Assembly: GCA_009667805.1 (NCBI GenBank)
Contig: CM019075.1
Location: 17,290,376 to 17,354,375, forward strand
From: Leptobrachium leishanense
Lineage: Eukaryota; Chordata; Amphibia; Anura; Megophryidae
DNA: 64,000 nucleotides
Direction: 5' to 3'
Positions 9,994 to 23,200 of this stretch are shown piece by piece (positions within the stretch are counted from its first letter, which is position 1; every line of letters begins with the position of its first letter). Position numbers and translations under genes: made by a program. Under the pieces are notes generated by a model, which saw only the letters and a program-made list of their open reading frames with translations, did no database searches and had not been told where the DNA came from.

Positions 9994-10567
9994 CAGGGTT
10001 ATTCAGAGAGGTGAAAAGCAGGAGAATGACTGGAGAAGGGAAAATTCTAGGTCAAAATAGCCGATTTGGGGGCGGGGCTAACGACGGACGGGAGCAGCCG
10101 CATGCTGAGAGTGCTCCGCTGTAAACACTGCTTTGAAGCTGATAATCTGCGGCCCTCCCGTCCAATTTTAACACCGAGGAGGTTTGGTGCCCACTGGATG
10201 CTTTGGGGCTGGGCGAGTTGCCTCTTCCTGGGCGTTTTTAGCCGCTGGTTTAAATCCTCGGGACAGCCATCTTGCAAGGCCTGGGGAGTTTCCTGCCGTC
10301 CGGCGTGGAACTGATTCCCGGCGGCTGACCACTCACCTCCCCCTGAAGATGGGAAAGAAAACGCAACTACAGCGAAACAACGGATTGGTGGGTTCTAGAC
10401 AGCGGGACATCAGAGACTTTTTAGGTGGTGGACGTCCTGCCTGCGTGAAAATAGACGATTTGGAAATTGAGATAAATGGGTGAATTTTTCTGGTTTGACT
10501 ATTTTGACCTAGAATTTTCCATTCTCCAGTCATTCTCCTGCTTTTCACCGCTCTCTGAATAACCCTA
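9994..10567. mobile_element. MITE with GGGTTATTCAGAG termini, carrying a nested insertion
   Basis: Starts CAGGGTTATTCAGAGAGGTG and ends CGCTCTCTGAATAACCCT. The long inverted arms include AGGAGAATGACTGGAGAA and CTAGGTCAAAATAG. The same element, without the central insert, lies at 30789-30968. The insert is 10070-10447. Confidence 0.85.
10070..10447 (+). mobile_element. LINE 5'-end-like fragment with 16-bp target duplication
   Basis: Absent from the sister MITE at 30789. Flanked by AAAATAGCCGATTTGG (10054-10069) and AAAATAGACGATTTGG (10448-10463), a 16-bp duplication with one difference. It starts GGGCGGGGCTAACGACGG, resembling the GC-rich 5'UTR of L1/Tx1-type LINEs, and includes an ATG at about 10350 that opens MGKKTQLQRN followed by RDIRDFLGGG, which looks like the start of an ORF1. 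No 3' end or poly(A) is present. Confidence 0.5.
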
Positions 10568-10643
10568 AGTGTTTCCCAGCTCGAAAATGCGAACCCAGTG
10601 CCCGATTACACATTGTGGGATATAATTCATAATATTATGACTA

Positions 10644-10888
10644 GAGTTGCCAGATCAGCCATGTTTTCGTACACGTTATTTCATGCCTAGGGGGAGCACA
10701 GGGAAAAGTGCTGCCCTGCAACATGTATAATTCATACGCTGCAGGAAGGAAATCAAGGCAGGTCACCTGGGATTCCTTTTTTTATTTGTCTGTGGCGTGT
10801 GGATTCTGTAGGGTGGCATTTTTCATGCAATGCCCATCAGCATGAATAAATGACACGTGCCCGGACAAACATGGCCGATCTGGCAACT
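10644..10888. mobile_element. Short MITE-like inverted repeat
   Basis: GAGTTGCCAGATCAGCCATG near the left end is mirrored by CATGGCCGATCTGGCAACT near the right end, about 245 bp apart. Non-coding. Confidence 0.65.
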
Positions 10889-10999
10889 GTAATCTCAGCC
10901 GGTGACAAATAAAGCTTGTAGGACCAGTCAACAAAACTAAGAGGCCAGCTGCGGGCAGCTTCCGTTTTGTGGGTAGTTATCACCCCCCTGTCCTTAAAA

Positions 11000-11203
11000 C
11001 GTAATTTCCGGTAGAAGAAAGGGGGCGGAAATATAGAGGGCGAAAAAAAAATGGAATAGCTGTCACGTGACGCCGGGACACATCACCTGACAACTTCGAC
11101 GCTCACATGACTAGACTGTAGCGTTCTGATTGGGCGCCGGAACGCCGGTACCTGGGTGACGCCAGGGGAAGGGGGCGGGGTCGGCGACCCAAGACAAATA
11201 AAC
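11000..11203 (+). promoter_or_regulatory. ATXN3: ATXN3 promoter / 5'UTR
   Basis: The GC-rich region just before the start codon contains a GC box (GGGGGCGGGGTC, about 11169-11181), an inverted CCAAT box (GATTGG, about 11129) and a perfect palindromic GTCACGTGAC at 11062-11071, the E-box/CLEAR sequence bound by USF/TFEB-type bHLH-zip factors. There is no obvious TATA box, consistent with a housekeeping promoter. Confidence 0.6.
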
Positions 11204-11227
11204 ATGGAGGCGATCTTTCATGAGAAA
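11204..11227 (+). CDS. ATXN3: ATXN3 exon 1
   Basis: ATG in the context AACATGG, encoding MEAIFHEK, then donor GTGAGT at 11228. Human exon 1 codes for MESIFHEK. The exon is only 24 coding bases. Confidence 0.95.
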
Positions 11228-14200
11228 GTGAGTTGGGAGTCCAGAAACCCTCGGGACGGAGACAGGGGGGTGGGTTTGGTGGAGTATACCAGCTATGTGT
11301 CGCGGGGGGGCATTTACTTTCTTAGCGGGGGGTTATAGGGGCCCCTGCCTCCCCACTGTACTCGCTGCTCTCATAGACATGTCAGTGTCCGCCATGTTTT
11401 AACCCCCTCATTGCCACAGCAGCGCACAGGCCTAGGCTATAACTTCAGTCCACACCCATAAACCTCATTTATAATCCGCATGTTCTGGTCCCTCCCAGCT
11501 TCAACATGGTTTGTTAGACCCCCCCCCCTACTGATCTATTGATGGACAGAGCTTGAAAAGTGCTGCCCTGCACATGGAAAGTTTACATGCTACCTGTGGC
11601 ACTAGGAAGCACTTTTACCTCATAGCCCGCTGCCACACGTCTGTCACAAATTAACACGCTGGCATTGCTACATGATGTTCAAACTGCGTATACCTCAATG
11701 TTTATTTTCCTTATGTATAATTTTGCGACGGGGCACCCCGTGCCTACTCTGCATCGTCCGTGAGAGTGCCAGATCATGCCACTACATACCTCTGGCTACA
11801 CTGGCGTTCAACGATGTTAAAAATGATGACGTGCCGGTATGTATCCGTACAATAAAGGAATCTCGTCCAGACGTGCCCTATGAGTGTGTCCATCCATATC
11901 AAACGTATTATACATGTATTCGGAGAGGTGTGTTCGCACTGGTTCAAAGGGATACCGCTTTAAAAATTGAGCCTCCTTTTATTTCCCCCCCCCCATTTCT
12001 TATTTTTGTGATTTTTACTTGTGTCATTCAGCGCCTGCTGCTTCTTCTCTCCTATCCTTCCTGGTTTATATATAACTAAGGGGCTTCCAACTCCGGAAGT
12101 CTCTGTAGCTTTTGCTATGCGATTTGCGTTCCTATGTCGTAGCGTCCTGAAATTGTGCATCGCTCGGGACTTGTGCACGTACTTCACAATTTCCCTAGCG
12201 TCCGCACAGAACGGTGGAGCGGAGATGCGTGTGCATGAACAGAGCCATCAGTCATCAGATCGGCCTCTCTGAGAATGCTCGCTATCACGCGCGGTCTGAG
12301 CGACGGTGACATCCGCATGCTCTGCGTGATGATGTCACAAGTGACATCCGCATGCTCTGCGTGATGATGTCACAAGTGACATCCGACTTGCAGCGGACGT
12401 GCTGAAAGCCTTTCCGTCAAAGCTATACGACGCGGGTTCGACGGGTATGCAAAGCGCAATTCTCCGGAGGATCGAGCCTTGCAGCACTGAGCGCACTGTG
12501 TTCAGCGAGGTGGCCACAGGGGCGTTAGAGTGGAAGGAACGTCCACTCTCACTAATGTTCCTTCCGCTCTGAAATACGCTTCTCTGACCCCGGCCTTAGT
12601 CATCCCAAAGGGACCATGTCTTCTGGAAAGTGGACTTTCTAGTTTTTAAAGAAGGCCATTATAAATCCAGTCTGGTAAAAGAAGCATTTTAGCAATTTAA
12701 GTCTTTACTCCTTACAGGGCGTTATGTGTTTCTCCAGCAGCCTATAAGGGGGCATTTTATGTAAAAACTCATCAGGCAGTATTAGAGGGTCCCTGCAACT
12801 ACAGTTTATGAAAGCCCTCACTGGATTGTGCTTTTGTGTGTTACAGCAAGAAGGCTCATTGTGTGCTCAGCACTGTCTAAATAACCTGCTGCAAGGAGAG
12901 TATTTCAGCCCCGTGGAGCTGTCATCTATAGCCATGCAGCTGGATGAGCAGGAGAGGATGAGGATGGCGGAAGGAGGAATGACAAGCGAAGACTACAGAG
13001 TATTCATGCAAGTAAGGGGGTCTCATAATCCCATTATATAAACCATGATCATGCAAGTAAGGGGGGTCTCCTAAACTCACTATATAAACCAGAATATTCA
13101 TGCGAGTATGAAGGGCTATACAAGGTACACCTCAAGCTCCATAACAACACTTGGCCCATTTATGTCAAAGCCGCTCTTCCAGATTGTAGCGGCTCATAAC
13201 TCGCTGTGCGCCAGATCACTAGACCAATTTATCAATTTTTATTGTAATTTGTAGCAGTGCTCTGTATAGCCAAGGTTTTTCTGGCGTTGCAGTCCACCTG
13301 TCCATAAACTCCCATGGCTGCATCACTACCATAGAAAGTTGCGAGAGGATCTGATTGGCTGAGTCACTTCCTGCTTCACATTCAGTTCAATGCAGAAGTT
13401 GCAAAGAATACACAAAGCCAATATGTGCCTTATTTTATAAATGGCTGCTTTCAGAATGCAATGATGTAATAGAGCAGTGGTTCCCAACCCCATTCCTCAG
13501 GGCCCACTAACAGGCCAGGTTTGCAGGATATGTGAAGCACAGCACAGGGTATATGATTTGCTGCTCAGTGATTAGCGGATTCAGTCTGCATTTCCCAAAG
13601 GTGATCTGTGAAATCTGGGCTGGTTGAGGATCCCGAGGACAGGTTTGGGAAACACTGACCTACATAATACATAGTCCAGCCTTTCATAATATAAGCTACT
13701 GCTGTTGATCCAAAAGAAGGAAAAAAAAAACCCAGTCTGACACTCTCGCCAATATGCAACATAACTGGAAAAATATTCCTTCTTGGCCCCAGATGGCGTC
13801 AGATTTCTCCTTGGATCGAGAAGCTGTTACCCACATATTATAACCCTTAATATTCTGTGTCTGTAGGAAGTCATCCTGTCATCATTTAAAAGTCTGTACA
13901 GATTCTGACCCAACCACCTCAACAGGCAGAGAATTCCACAGCTTTATTGTTCTCACTGTGAAATAACCCTTCCTATGCTTTAGGCTGAATTTCCTTTCCT
14001 CCAGTGTAAATGGGTGACCTCGTGTCCTGTGTATAGCCTCAATGAATAGGTTTCCAGACAATGGTTGATAATGGCCATATATATGATATATATATAGTTA
14101 TCAGATCCCTCTAAGTCACCCGTATATATTTATATAAGGTTATCAGATCCCCTCTAAGGCGCCGTTTCTCTAAACAGGTTTAATCTTTTTTTAGTCTTTC

Positions 14201-17200
14201 CTCATAACTTAAATCTTCCATTCCCCTTATTCATTTAGTTGTCGTCTCTGCACTTTTTCTAGCACCTTATTATCTTTCCTAAAACAGGTGGCCAATATCA
14301 CACGGCATGTTCAAGGTGCGTCTTACCATCGATTTATAAAGAGGTTTTTACTATACATACAGTATGTTTGTTGTTGATTTTTCTTCTTGCTTTTTCATAG
14401 CAACCCTCTGGGAACATGGACGACAGCGGCTTCTTTTCTATCCAGGTGAGCTGTGAGTGTTGTGCGATGGTGTAAGGCATTGATCCGGATTACAGGTTGG
14501 TGGATTTGATTGGATTTATTAGAAATCAGGTTTTATTTATTTAATCCTGCCTCTCGATTCTCCAGACGTGTAAGTGATTGGGCTCGTTTGACACTGACTT
14601 ATTCACTGGTTTATTATTTTTGACAGGTTATAAGTGATGCCTTAAGAGTGTGGGGGTTAGAACTAATTCTGTTCAACAGTCCAGAGTATCAGATGCTTGG
14701 AATCGATCCCATGTAAGACCTTTTTCAGAATATTCTTCTATTTTGTGCTTGTTACCCCTTATTCGAATGGTTTTATGTGGATTCTTTACTGAATGTAGAT
14801 AAAGCATAAAATGAGCGGCTAAGACAGGGTTTTCTGTTCCCTTTTTAATCCTCAGGCTATTTATTTTACCCTATCGCACTTCTTTCTGAATGCCATTGCT
14901 TCCCAGTGCTTATTATGATGTGACCTGACAATTTTATCTTATGACAATTCTTCCTTAACGGTATTAGTCACCATTCCTTAAATTAATGCACTCCGATTAT
15001 TTTATATTACAGGCTGCGTATCCCTTCTCTCAAATGATGGAAATGTTTTGGATTCCTGATTCGTTTCAGATTTAGAATATTTTCATATATGCGATATTTT
15101 GGGGATTAGAGTCGAGTCTAATCGGGAAATTATGTTTCAAATTCACCGCCTGAAGGGAGTTTTATACAATATTCTTTTTCCCTCCCATCACATTAGTTCA
15201 GGGGTGGACGTTTTCACTTGTGGCGTCATCTCGAAAAACGTTTTGGAACATTTCAGATGAGGGATACTCAACCCAAATGACCTTTCATTACGTTTCTTAA
15301 TTTAATGCATCCTGACTATTTTATTTTCTGACGTTTCTTTCTGAAGGTTGTTTGGTCCTAATGGTTTAAGGCAGTGGTTCCCAACCCCGGTCCTCAGGTT
15401 CCCTCTAGAGGCCAGGTTTTAAAGATTTGCTTGTGGAAATACAGACTGACTCCTGCAATCACTGAGCAGCTGTCATGCCCACCTCCTCACCATTTCTGAC
15501 GTTCCTGGCAGCACACTTTATGTTCTGTTCCACCGCTTAACCTGTATGCAGTATAACATCCAGCAGTGAAACAGTCAAACACCAGCACGTGACACACAAA
15601 ATATGTGACTACGCACTGATGAAATGCTGGTTCATTACAGCTCCTGTGTGCTTCAAGTGAAGTACTGTTTATTTCGCTGCTCTGCAAAACCTATTTGATC
15701 CTGTTTATTTTGTTTTCCTGGTTCCTGCAATTATTCCACGATTTCCATCATCTTACAGAATCCAACCTGGTCAGTTTCCTCATACTTTCATCCTCCTCCA
15801 CCCCTACCAACCTGTTTATTTGTGCAAATCTGCATCCTGGGTTCATATCCCCCATATCCCGGTGCCACCCCGGTACCTGGGCATGAAAGCAGCAAATCGT
15901 ATCACCTGTGCCGTGCTTCACATATCCTGCAAACCTGGCCTGTTAGGGGTACTTGAGGACCGGTGTTGGGAACCACTGGTTTAAGCATTCCTTATTATTT
16001 CAGTCTCAGGACACTTCTTTCTGAATGTTATTAGTTTGCAGTAATTTTATTATTATGACCTCGCTGTTTTATCTTCGGGCACTACTTCCAGGAAGCTTTT
16101 TAGCGCTCATTATCGTTTGACACTTCTTCCTGAAACTGCTTTTCATTTCTTGATTAAATGTGCTGTGACTATTTTATCTCTTGATACTTCTTTCTGAAGA
16201 CTCCTCACTCTCATTTCTTAATTTGATGATTGCAGATTATTTTATGTTTTTTTTTTTTTTATTATTATTATATATTTTTTTATATTTTTCTACAGGCGTT
16301 TCATTGCAAATGCCCAGGCCTTCTCCTTCCACCCACCTCATGATTTGCTACCCTACAACCTGGAAAGATACCCATAAAAACAGCAAAGCCGTAGATTAAT
16401 TAAATTAATAGAGTGCGCATTCAGAGCAGGAGAAGCTTCATAATGCAGCGTCTTCTCTGTCACTCTTCGGATTTTAGTTTTGTGAAATGCTGGCGATTTC
16501 CCCAACGGTTTGCACTGCCTGCAAACACCAAAACTTTGAATAACTCCAAGGCCAGGGTCAGTCGAGCTCACTATGTGCCCCCGTACTGACGTGCCTCCCG
16601 GCGTCCATCGCATCGTTGTGACCCTTTGACGGGGCTAGCCACACGCTGTAGCGCGCGTGCACGAATTGAGTGGTTTACAGCGGCCGTGCTGAAAGCCTCC
16701 CCGTCAACATGCTACGACTCGGGTTTGGGGCTGCAAAGCGTGATCCTCCATTGAGCCTTGCAGTGCTGAGCAAACTAACTGCACTCAGTGATGTGGCCAG
16801 ACGGGCGTCAGAGTGGAAGGAACATCCACTCTCACGGACGTTCCATCGGCTCTTAAAAACGCTCGTCTGACACTGGCCTAAAATGTATATTTTCAGCCCC
16901 TCTGTAGTATTTTATGCAAGCAGGGAGTTTTGTGGCCACCTGTGCGCAAGGAGAATAGGCTTGGAAGTCCATAAGCAAGAGCAGATGTGATCATTTATCT
17001 AGATATGGCCCTTATATGATGAATTGTGTGTGTATATATATATATATATATAACTGGTGACTAGTTTCAGGCTTAACATACACAGTTATTCTGTAACGTT
17101 TGTATTTGCAGAAATGAAAAAGCCTTTATCTGTAATTACAAAGAGCACTGGTTCACCGTCCGCAAGTTAGGCAAACAGGTAGGTCCTTGTCTCCCAATCT

Positions 17201-20200
17201 GCCACCTTCGTCCTGATTGAATTTTATGGCTAGACAGGAGGTGAATATGTTGCAGTCACTTTTCTATAGTGGTCAAGCTCTGGCGTGGGGGACACCTTGT
17301 CTGGAACGGCGGGGTGAGGGCACTGCACGTGGGATTCTTTGTCCAGGGGAAAGGCGCAAGCAATACCATAGGAATTCCGCAGCATGGGTTGTGAACGGGG
17401 TGGGTAGTTGCCCGGGGATCAAAAAGGACATCCAGTAGTTGAGCTGGAGCATCTGGGACTACCATGCGGGTTACTAGAAGGGAAGAACAATTCAAAATGT
17501 TTGTCAACCGAGGACGTGCTTAATATTGTGGGATGCACTGTAGGTCACTAACAATGGGGGTAACCCAGTTGCGTATCTTGCGATATATTAAACAAACAAA
17601 AGTTAAAGTGAGGTGCAGCTTTGCTAGTGTGCTTTTAAAAATGTGCAATGCCTTTTGAATGAGTCAGTAGTGTCATTCAGCAGACATAAAAAGCAAGTAA
17701 ATTTAGTATTTTTTCGTATATACCTGCTTTTCTTTCTTGGTGTTTTCCACGCCCACCTCAGGAGGCAGTTTGAGCTAACCAATCAGTGCCTCTACCTAGG
17801 GAGAGCTAAAAAACGCACTGAGCATGTGCGTCTGAGTTGCTCCTCCTTCCTCCTGCACTGTGAGCTGAGGGCGGGGCTGACCTTTCACCCCCAGCTACTG
17901 CAGAGACGGAGAAGGAAAGAAATCCATACACACAGGGAGAAAAAGAGACCGCAGAGAGAGAGGGACAACAAAGAAAAGCACAGAGACACGGCAAGAAAGG
18001 GTAAAGATAGAAAGAGAGCAAGATAAAGCAGAGAGCACAAGGAAAGGTACAGTGAGAGAGAGCGCGCACAAGAGACAGAGCACAAGAAAGCATGAGAGGG
18101 AGGGACTGTGTGAGGGACTTTGAGTGAGATAGTGAACCATGAAAGAGCACAAGTGAACGTGTCTGTGTGTGAGGAGAGCGTGAGGGTGTGAGCGAGTCAG
18201 CGGGAGAGTGTGTCTTGCTTTCACAGTTGCAGATATGCTAATATTCAGTTCGTCGGTTTCCCCAGTCTGAGGTCCTGAGCTGCACAGCTTGTGTTAGTTC
18301 ACAGTAACAGGTATTTATAAAGCGCTAGCAAGTTCCGTAGCGCTGTACAATGGGAGAGGCAGAATAACAAATGTCCATACAAGTTAAACACACCGAACAG
18401 TGAGAGGACCCTGCTCAAGATCTTACAATCTGAGCGGGGTGACACACTAGGTGAAGGCGATAGCTGAGTATGTGAAGTAGTGGGGTGCATGGGGGGCTGT
18501 GGGCAAGATGGAGCAAGAAATGTAGTTCCTGTTAAGCTTTGATGGGTGGAATAGTGGGCGGGAGGAGGCGGGGATTATTCAGGAAGTATGAGCTGAAGAA
18601 ACCCCACTAGCTGAGGGGCGTGGCCAGAGAAGATGAAAAGCAAGAAAATAAACATTTTTACATGTTTTTAAAACTTTTGATTTATTCTAGTTTGTCTATA
18701 GGTATAAAAGTGTTTAAATATAAATTTAAAAAAAAACTTTTTCTAGACGTGCATATCCCTTTTAATTAACCTCAGTGGAAGCCTCACTGGACTGTATATC
18801 CACAATGAGAGGTTAAATCATCACCTACTGAGTATGAAAATCTAAATTAAAATCAACATATAGATAACACAATACGTGGCCAGTTGCTCTATTCAGCTTT
18901 GTACATTCCCAGCAGGGACGTGCGGTGAGGTCAGCGGCTGGTGAGGCACTGGCTAGTATCAGAGCCAGATATACACAGATATTGACTAACTTACCGCAGT
19001 TTGTGTTTAGCTGTAAATTATCTTTTACTCATTACTGTACCCACACATATATAATTTTTATTGCCAATAAATGGAAGATACCATTATTTTCCTCATATCA
19101 TATACTTTACAATTAAAAAAAAAAAAATTCGGATAGAAAAGTAGTTTTTCTGTGCTTGTCATACTCTGTATTTGCCACTAGAGGGAGCTGCCTGGGCCTG
19201 CCATACTCTGTATCTGCCACTAGAGGGAGCTGCCTGGGCCTGCCATACTCCGTATCTGCCACTAGAGGGAGCAGGGGGAGCTGCCTGGGCCCCTTCCTGT
19301 CAATCAGAGGCCAGCCTCCAATGTAGGTGGTTTTTTTGAATGGCTCGGACCAATGGTGCTTTCCCATTGGTTCAAGCTATTCCATTGCTCTGTCAGGGCC
19401 TCTCTGACGGGCAGTGCTCAGGCAGTCGGCAGTGCATGTGCGTGTTCTTATTTGAACAGACGCACGTCTGCAGACCTCCTGAGCAGCCTACGCGATTAGC
19501 GCAGTGGGGAAGCATACCAGCACTATGCAAATTGCAAAGGCTGTAAAAAGAATGCGCACAGAGGACAGAGCTGGGGAGGTCGGAGCAGGTGAGCCCCTTT
19601 TATTATTTTTAATGATTACTGGCAGGTGAGGCTCTGCCTACCCTGACGGCACGTCCCTGATTCCCAGAGCGTGGTTCCTTTTGGGTCTTGGATTGTATCA
19701 ATTGTATAAATAACGGGTCAGTTGCAGCCCTATACAAGAGTATAATCTGTATTTACCATTGGTCTCCTTATTGGGGACCCACTTCAATTCAATGAAGAAA
19801 GGAACACATGGTGGTGTTTAAAAAAATAACCATGAGATCGTCACTTAGGAATGGTATTTGGTGGACCATGTCCGTCCTATTCCCATGCTGACATGATGGC
19901 AATTGGAGGAGCCTCATATAGCGAAATTATTCAACAAAAGTATGCCTATATGGTCACAAATCACTGGGCCATGTTAAGGCCTCCTTCCATACGGCATAGA
20001 GTGCAGTTATACGTTGCATTAATATGGGACCAACAGAATCAACACACAGTTAATACAAGGTCTCCTTTTGTGGGACCACAGATCAACACACACAACCTGC
20101 ACATCAACCTCCTTGATGTGGTACCAAAAAAATTGAATGACCTGTGTCAGGGAAAACTTGAATGTCTCGGGAGTATAGCAAGAGGCTGGCCGTCTACCAT

Positions 20201-23200
20201 AAAGATAAAAACAAAGGCGCTCGACGCGCGTTTCACTGCTATATATATCAAGGCTCCTGATGAAGCTGCTTGTCTATAGCAGCAAAACGCGCGTGGAGCG
20301 CCTTTTGTTTTTAACTTTATGTAGCCGGCTATTCTCTTGCTATACTCCCGTGACATTCGGGTTTTCCCTGACACGGGTCAATCGATCAATTTTAAGATTT
20401 AGCTTGCGCTCTCCAAGCCTGAGCTTTAATAGATTGTAACTTGTGAGTTCCATCAGAAACATGGCCGCCAATTCCTCCTGTATCTGTTAGTCATATAGTC
20501 ACTTGGCTTTCTTGGTGTATTGTAGCATTTGGTTTTTTTATTAACCATCGTACAGCACTGCGGAATGTGTTGGCGCGTAAATAATAATAATTAATAATAA
20601 TAAGGGAAAAAAAGGTATTATGACCTGGAAAAAAACAGGCTTGGAAAACGCAGACAGCCCTAATAGGAGCACCGCGCCATTACTATGTCACTGTAGATCA
20701 GGGATTTCAATCTCCAACCCACTCAGATGTTGGTTGCCTACAATTCCCAGAATGCAATGGATGGCAGAATCTTGGGAGTTGTAGTTCTAAAACATCTGGG
20801 AAGGCCAGAGTTTGAGGACCCCCACCTGCTGCGGATCTGCCATAATTTTAGTAGCAATATGTCACGGTTTGTCACCTGACGCTCCATGAAGCCAGACCAA
20901 AACATGCTTTTCATTAGCCACATGAAGACTGATAAATTGACTGTATACAGAACGGATTCGTCGTCCCGTTCTAGAGGACGAATCACACCTTTTAACGTGT
21001 TCTGTCCCTTTGTTACAGTGGTTTAATTTGAATTCCCTTTTGACGGATCCAGAATTAATATCAGACACCTACCTCGCGCTGTTCTTAGCCCAGCTCCAGC
21101 AGGAAGGTAAGAGCTCGTGCACGCGGGACACCGGGGCATATTGCCTTTCTCTTGTCTCCTTAAAGTGCAACATTCAATTGATGTTTGTTATAGTATGTCA
21201 GTGATCAGTTTATCCTTCATCCTCTGAAGCGGTGGATCACCAGGGATAAAAATCTGTTCGGGAAGGCTTGTGTTTACGAACGGCTTACTGTCGGAAAGTC
21301 GCTGCTTCCTGGATGCCGGTGAAAAAGTCGCCACGTGAAAAAGTTTCCTTATGTTAACATGCTGCTTAAAAGAAGTTGTATTTCACATGAAAAAAATGGA
21401 CCACTTCGTGTTATTAATTTTAAGGCGCATCAGTTTAGCATCATAATCTGTATCCTGTATCTGTGTGTCAAGTTTCATCCTGTCTCTGAGTATTAGAGCA
21501 CGACTCATATTGTACAGGTGGTTCAGCACCGTGGAATATGTTGGTGCTATATAAATAAACTACAATTCTAGTTTCCCTGCGCACTGAATAGTGCGGACAA
21601 GTTCTAACAGTCCTGTGTTTTGTCATGTGTTCCAGGTTATTCCATATTCGTAGTTAAGGGCGACCTCCCAGAATGTGAAGCCGATCAGCTTCTACAGATG
21701 GTTCTGGTTCAGCAACTTCAGCGACCGCGACTCATAGGGGAGGATGCGGCAGCAAGAGATCGAAGGTAATGCTCGGATTTACTGAATTAACTAAAAAAAT
21801 ACAATTTACTATGTATCTTCATGCTGTACTGGAACTGATGCAGCTCCTCCCAGACTAGGGTGTGACCGGACGCAGCTTCGCCCAGACTAGGGTGTGACCG
21901 GATGCAGCTCCGCCCAGACTAGGATGTGACCGGACGCAGCTCCGCCCAGACTAGGATGTGACCGTACGCAGCTCCACCCAGACTAGGATGTGACCGGACG
22001 CAGCTCCGCCCAGACTAGGTGTGACCAGACGCAGCTCTGCCCAGACTAGGATGTGACCGGACGCAGCTCCACCCAGACTAGAATGTGACCGGACGCAGCT
22101 CCACCCAGACTAGAATGTGACTGGACGCAGCTCCGCCCAGACTAGGATGTGACTGGACGCAGCTCCGCCCATACTAGAATGTGACTGGACGCAGCTCCGC
22201 CCAGACTAGGATGTGACTGGATGCAGCTCCGCCCAGACTAGGATGTGACTGGACGCAGCTCCGCCCAGACTAGGATGTGACTGGACGCAGCTCCGCCCAG
22301 ACTAGGATGTGACTGGATGCAGCTCCGCCCAGACTAGGATGTGACTGGACGCAGCTCCGCCCAGACCACCAGGAAGTTTCTATGTGTCCGATCCCGTGTC
22401 ATGGGGGTATTTTGTCAAATTTAAGGCCTAGCATAAAGGGCTGCTTCTTACAATGACCATAGAGTCTGCCGTGTAGTGATTGGTCACATGGCTATAAGCC
22501 CTCCAGAACCTCTTTATCCTACACTCAGAGTGCAACTGAGCGAGCAGGCCGTAGAGGGCGAGACGTTGTACGAACAACCTGCGGCAATGGACGAGGATGA
22601 CGAGAATCTGCAGAAAGCGCTCGCACTCAGCCGCCAGCAGATCGACATGGAAGACGAAGAAGCAGATTTACGTAGAGCGATCCAGCTCAGTATGCAAGGT
22701 ACGGCTCACTGAGATCGCATTATCTGTACGGTGTTAGTGAATAGTCTATACTTCATCAGTTTGTTTATAGGATCCTGCATAAACATGATTCCGGGACAGA
22801 GGGCTTTACTCGATTGACACACATTAGTCTTGGAATTGTTCTTTTATACATGTTTGCGCACAAAAGGGCTCATGCAGTAACTACTGCTCATTCATGAAAG
22901 AAAGGTGGTTTCACCGCAGTGATCTACAGCGGAGCAAGTTTAGCCAAATTACAGGGGGTTATTCAGAGCGCACCGACATGTTGCCAACACTTTGGTGCTC
23001 TCATGTTCTCTGCACTTCAGGGAATCAAATTTCTTTTAAAGAAAAAAAAAATGGAAAAATTTGCCTAAGGCCCCCGGCACACGAGCGCATTTGGTGCTTG
23101 TGTGCGCCCGCACTTCCCTGCGTCCGTGCCGTTTTGACAGGGAGGGCCAACCACCAGACGGGAAAAAGCCCTCCCCGTCAAAAAGCTAAACGGACGCTGA

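Larger units (their letters stand above)
14840..16240. repeat. Degenerate tandem repeat in ATXN3 intron 4, interrupted by two transposons
   Basis: Variants of ACTTCTTTCTGAA followed by a CATTTCTTAATTTAATG-like segment and GATTATTTTAT recur at about 14880, 14960, 15300, 16015, 16120 and 16190. The units are roughly 60-100 bases and strongly diverged. A pogo/Tigger-like MITE (15010-15273) and a hAT element (15372-15978) have landed in it. Confidence 0.5.

Noticed and set aside
17643..18224. Frames over 100 codons on both strands
   Set aside because: GA-rich tract gives biased, stop-poor sequence on both strands.
22476..22712. Taking ATXN3 exon 8 to start at an upstream codon of the open frame (22476)
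   Set aside because: The exon begins after the acceptor at 22528; the upstream part is intron read-through.
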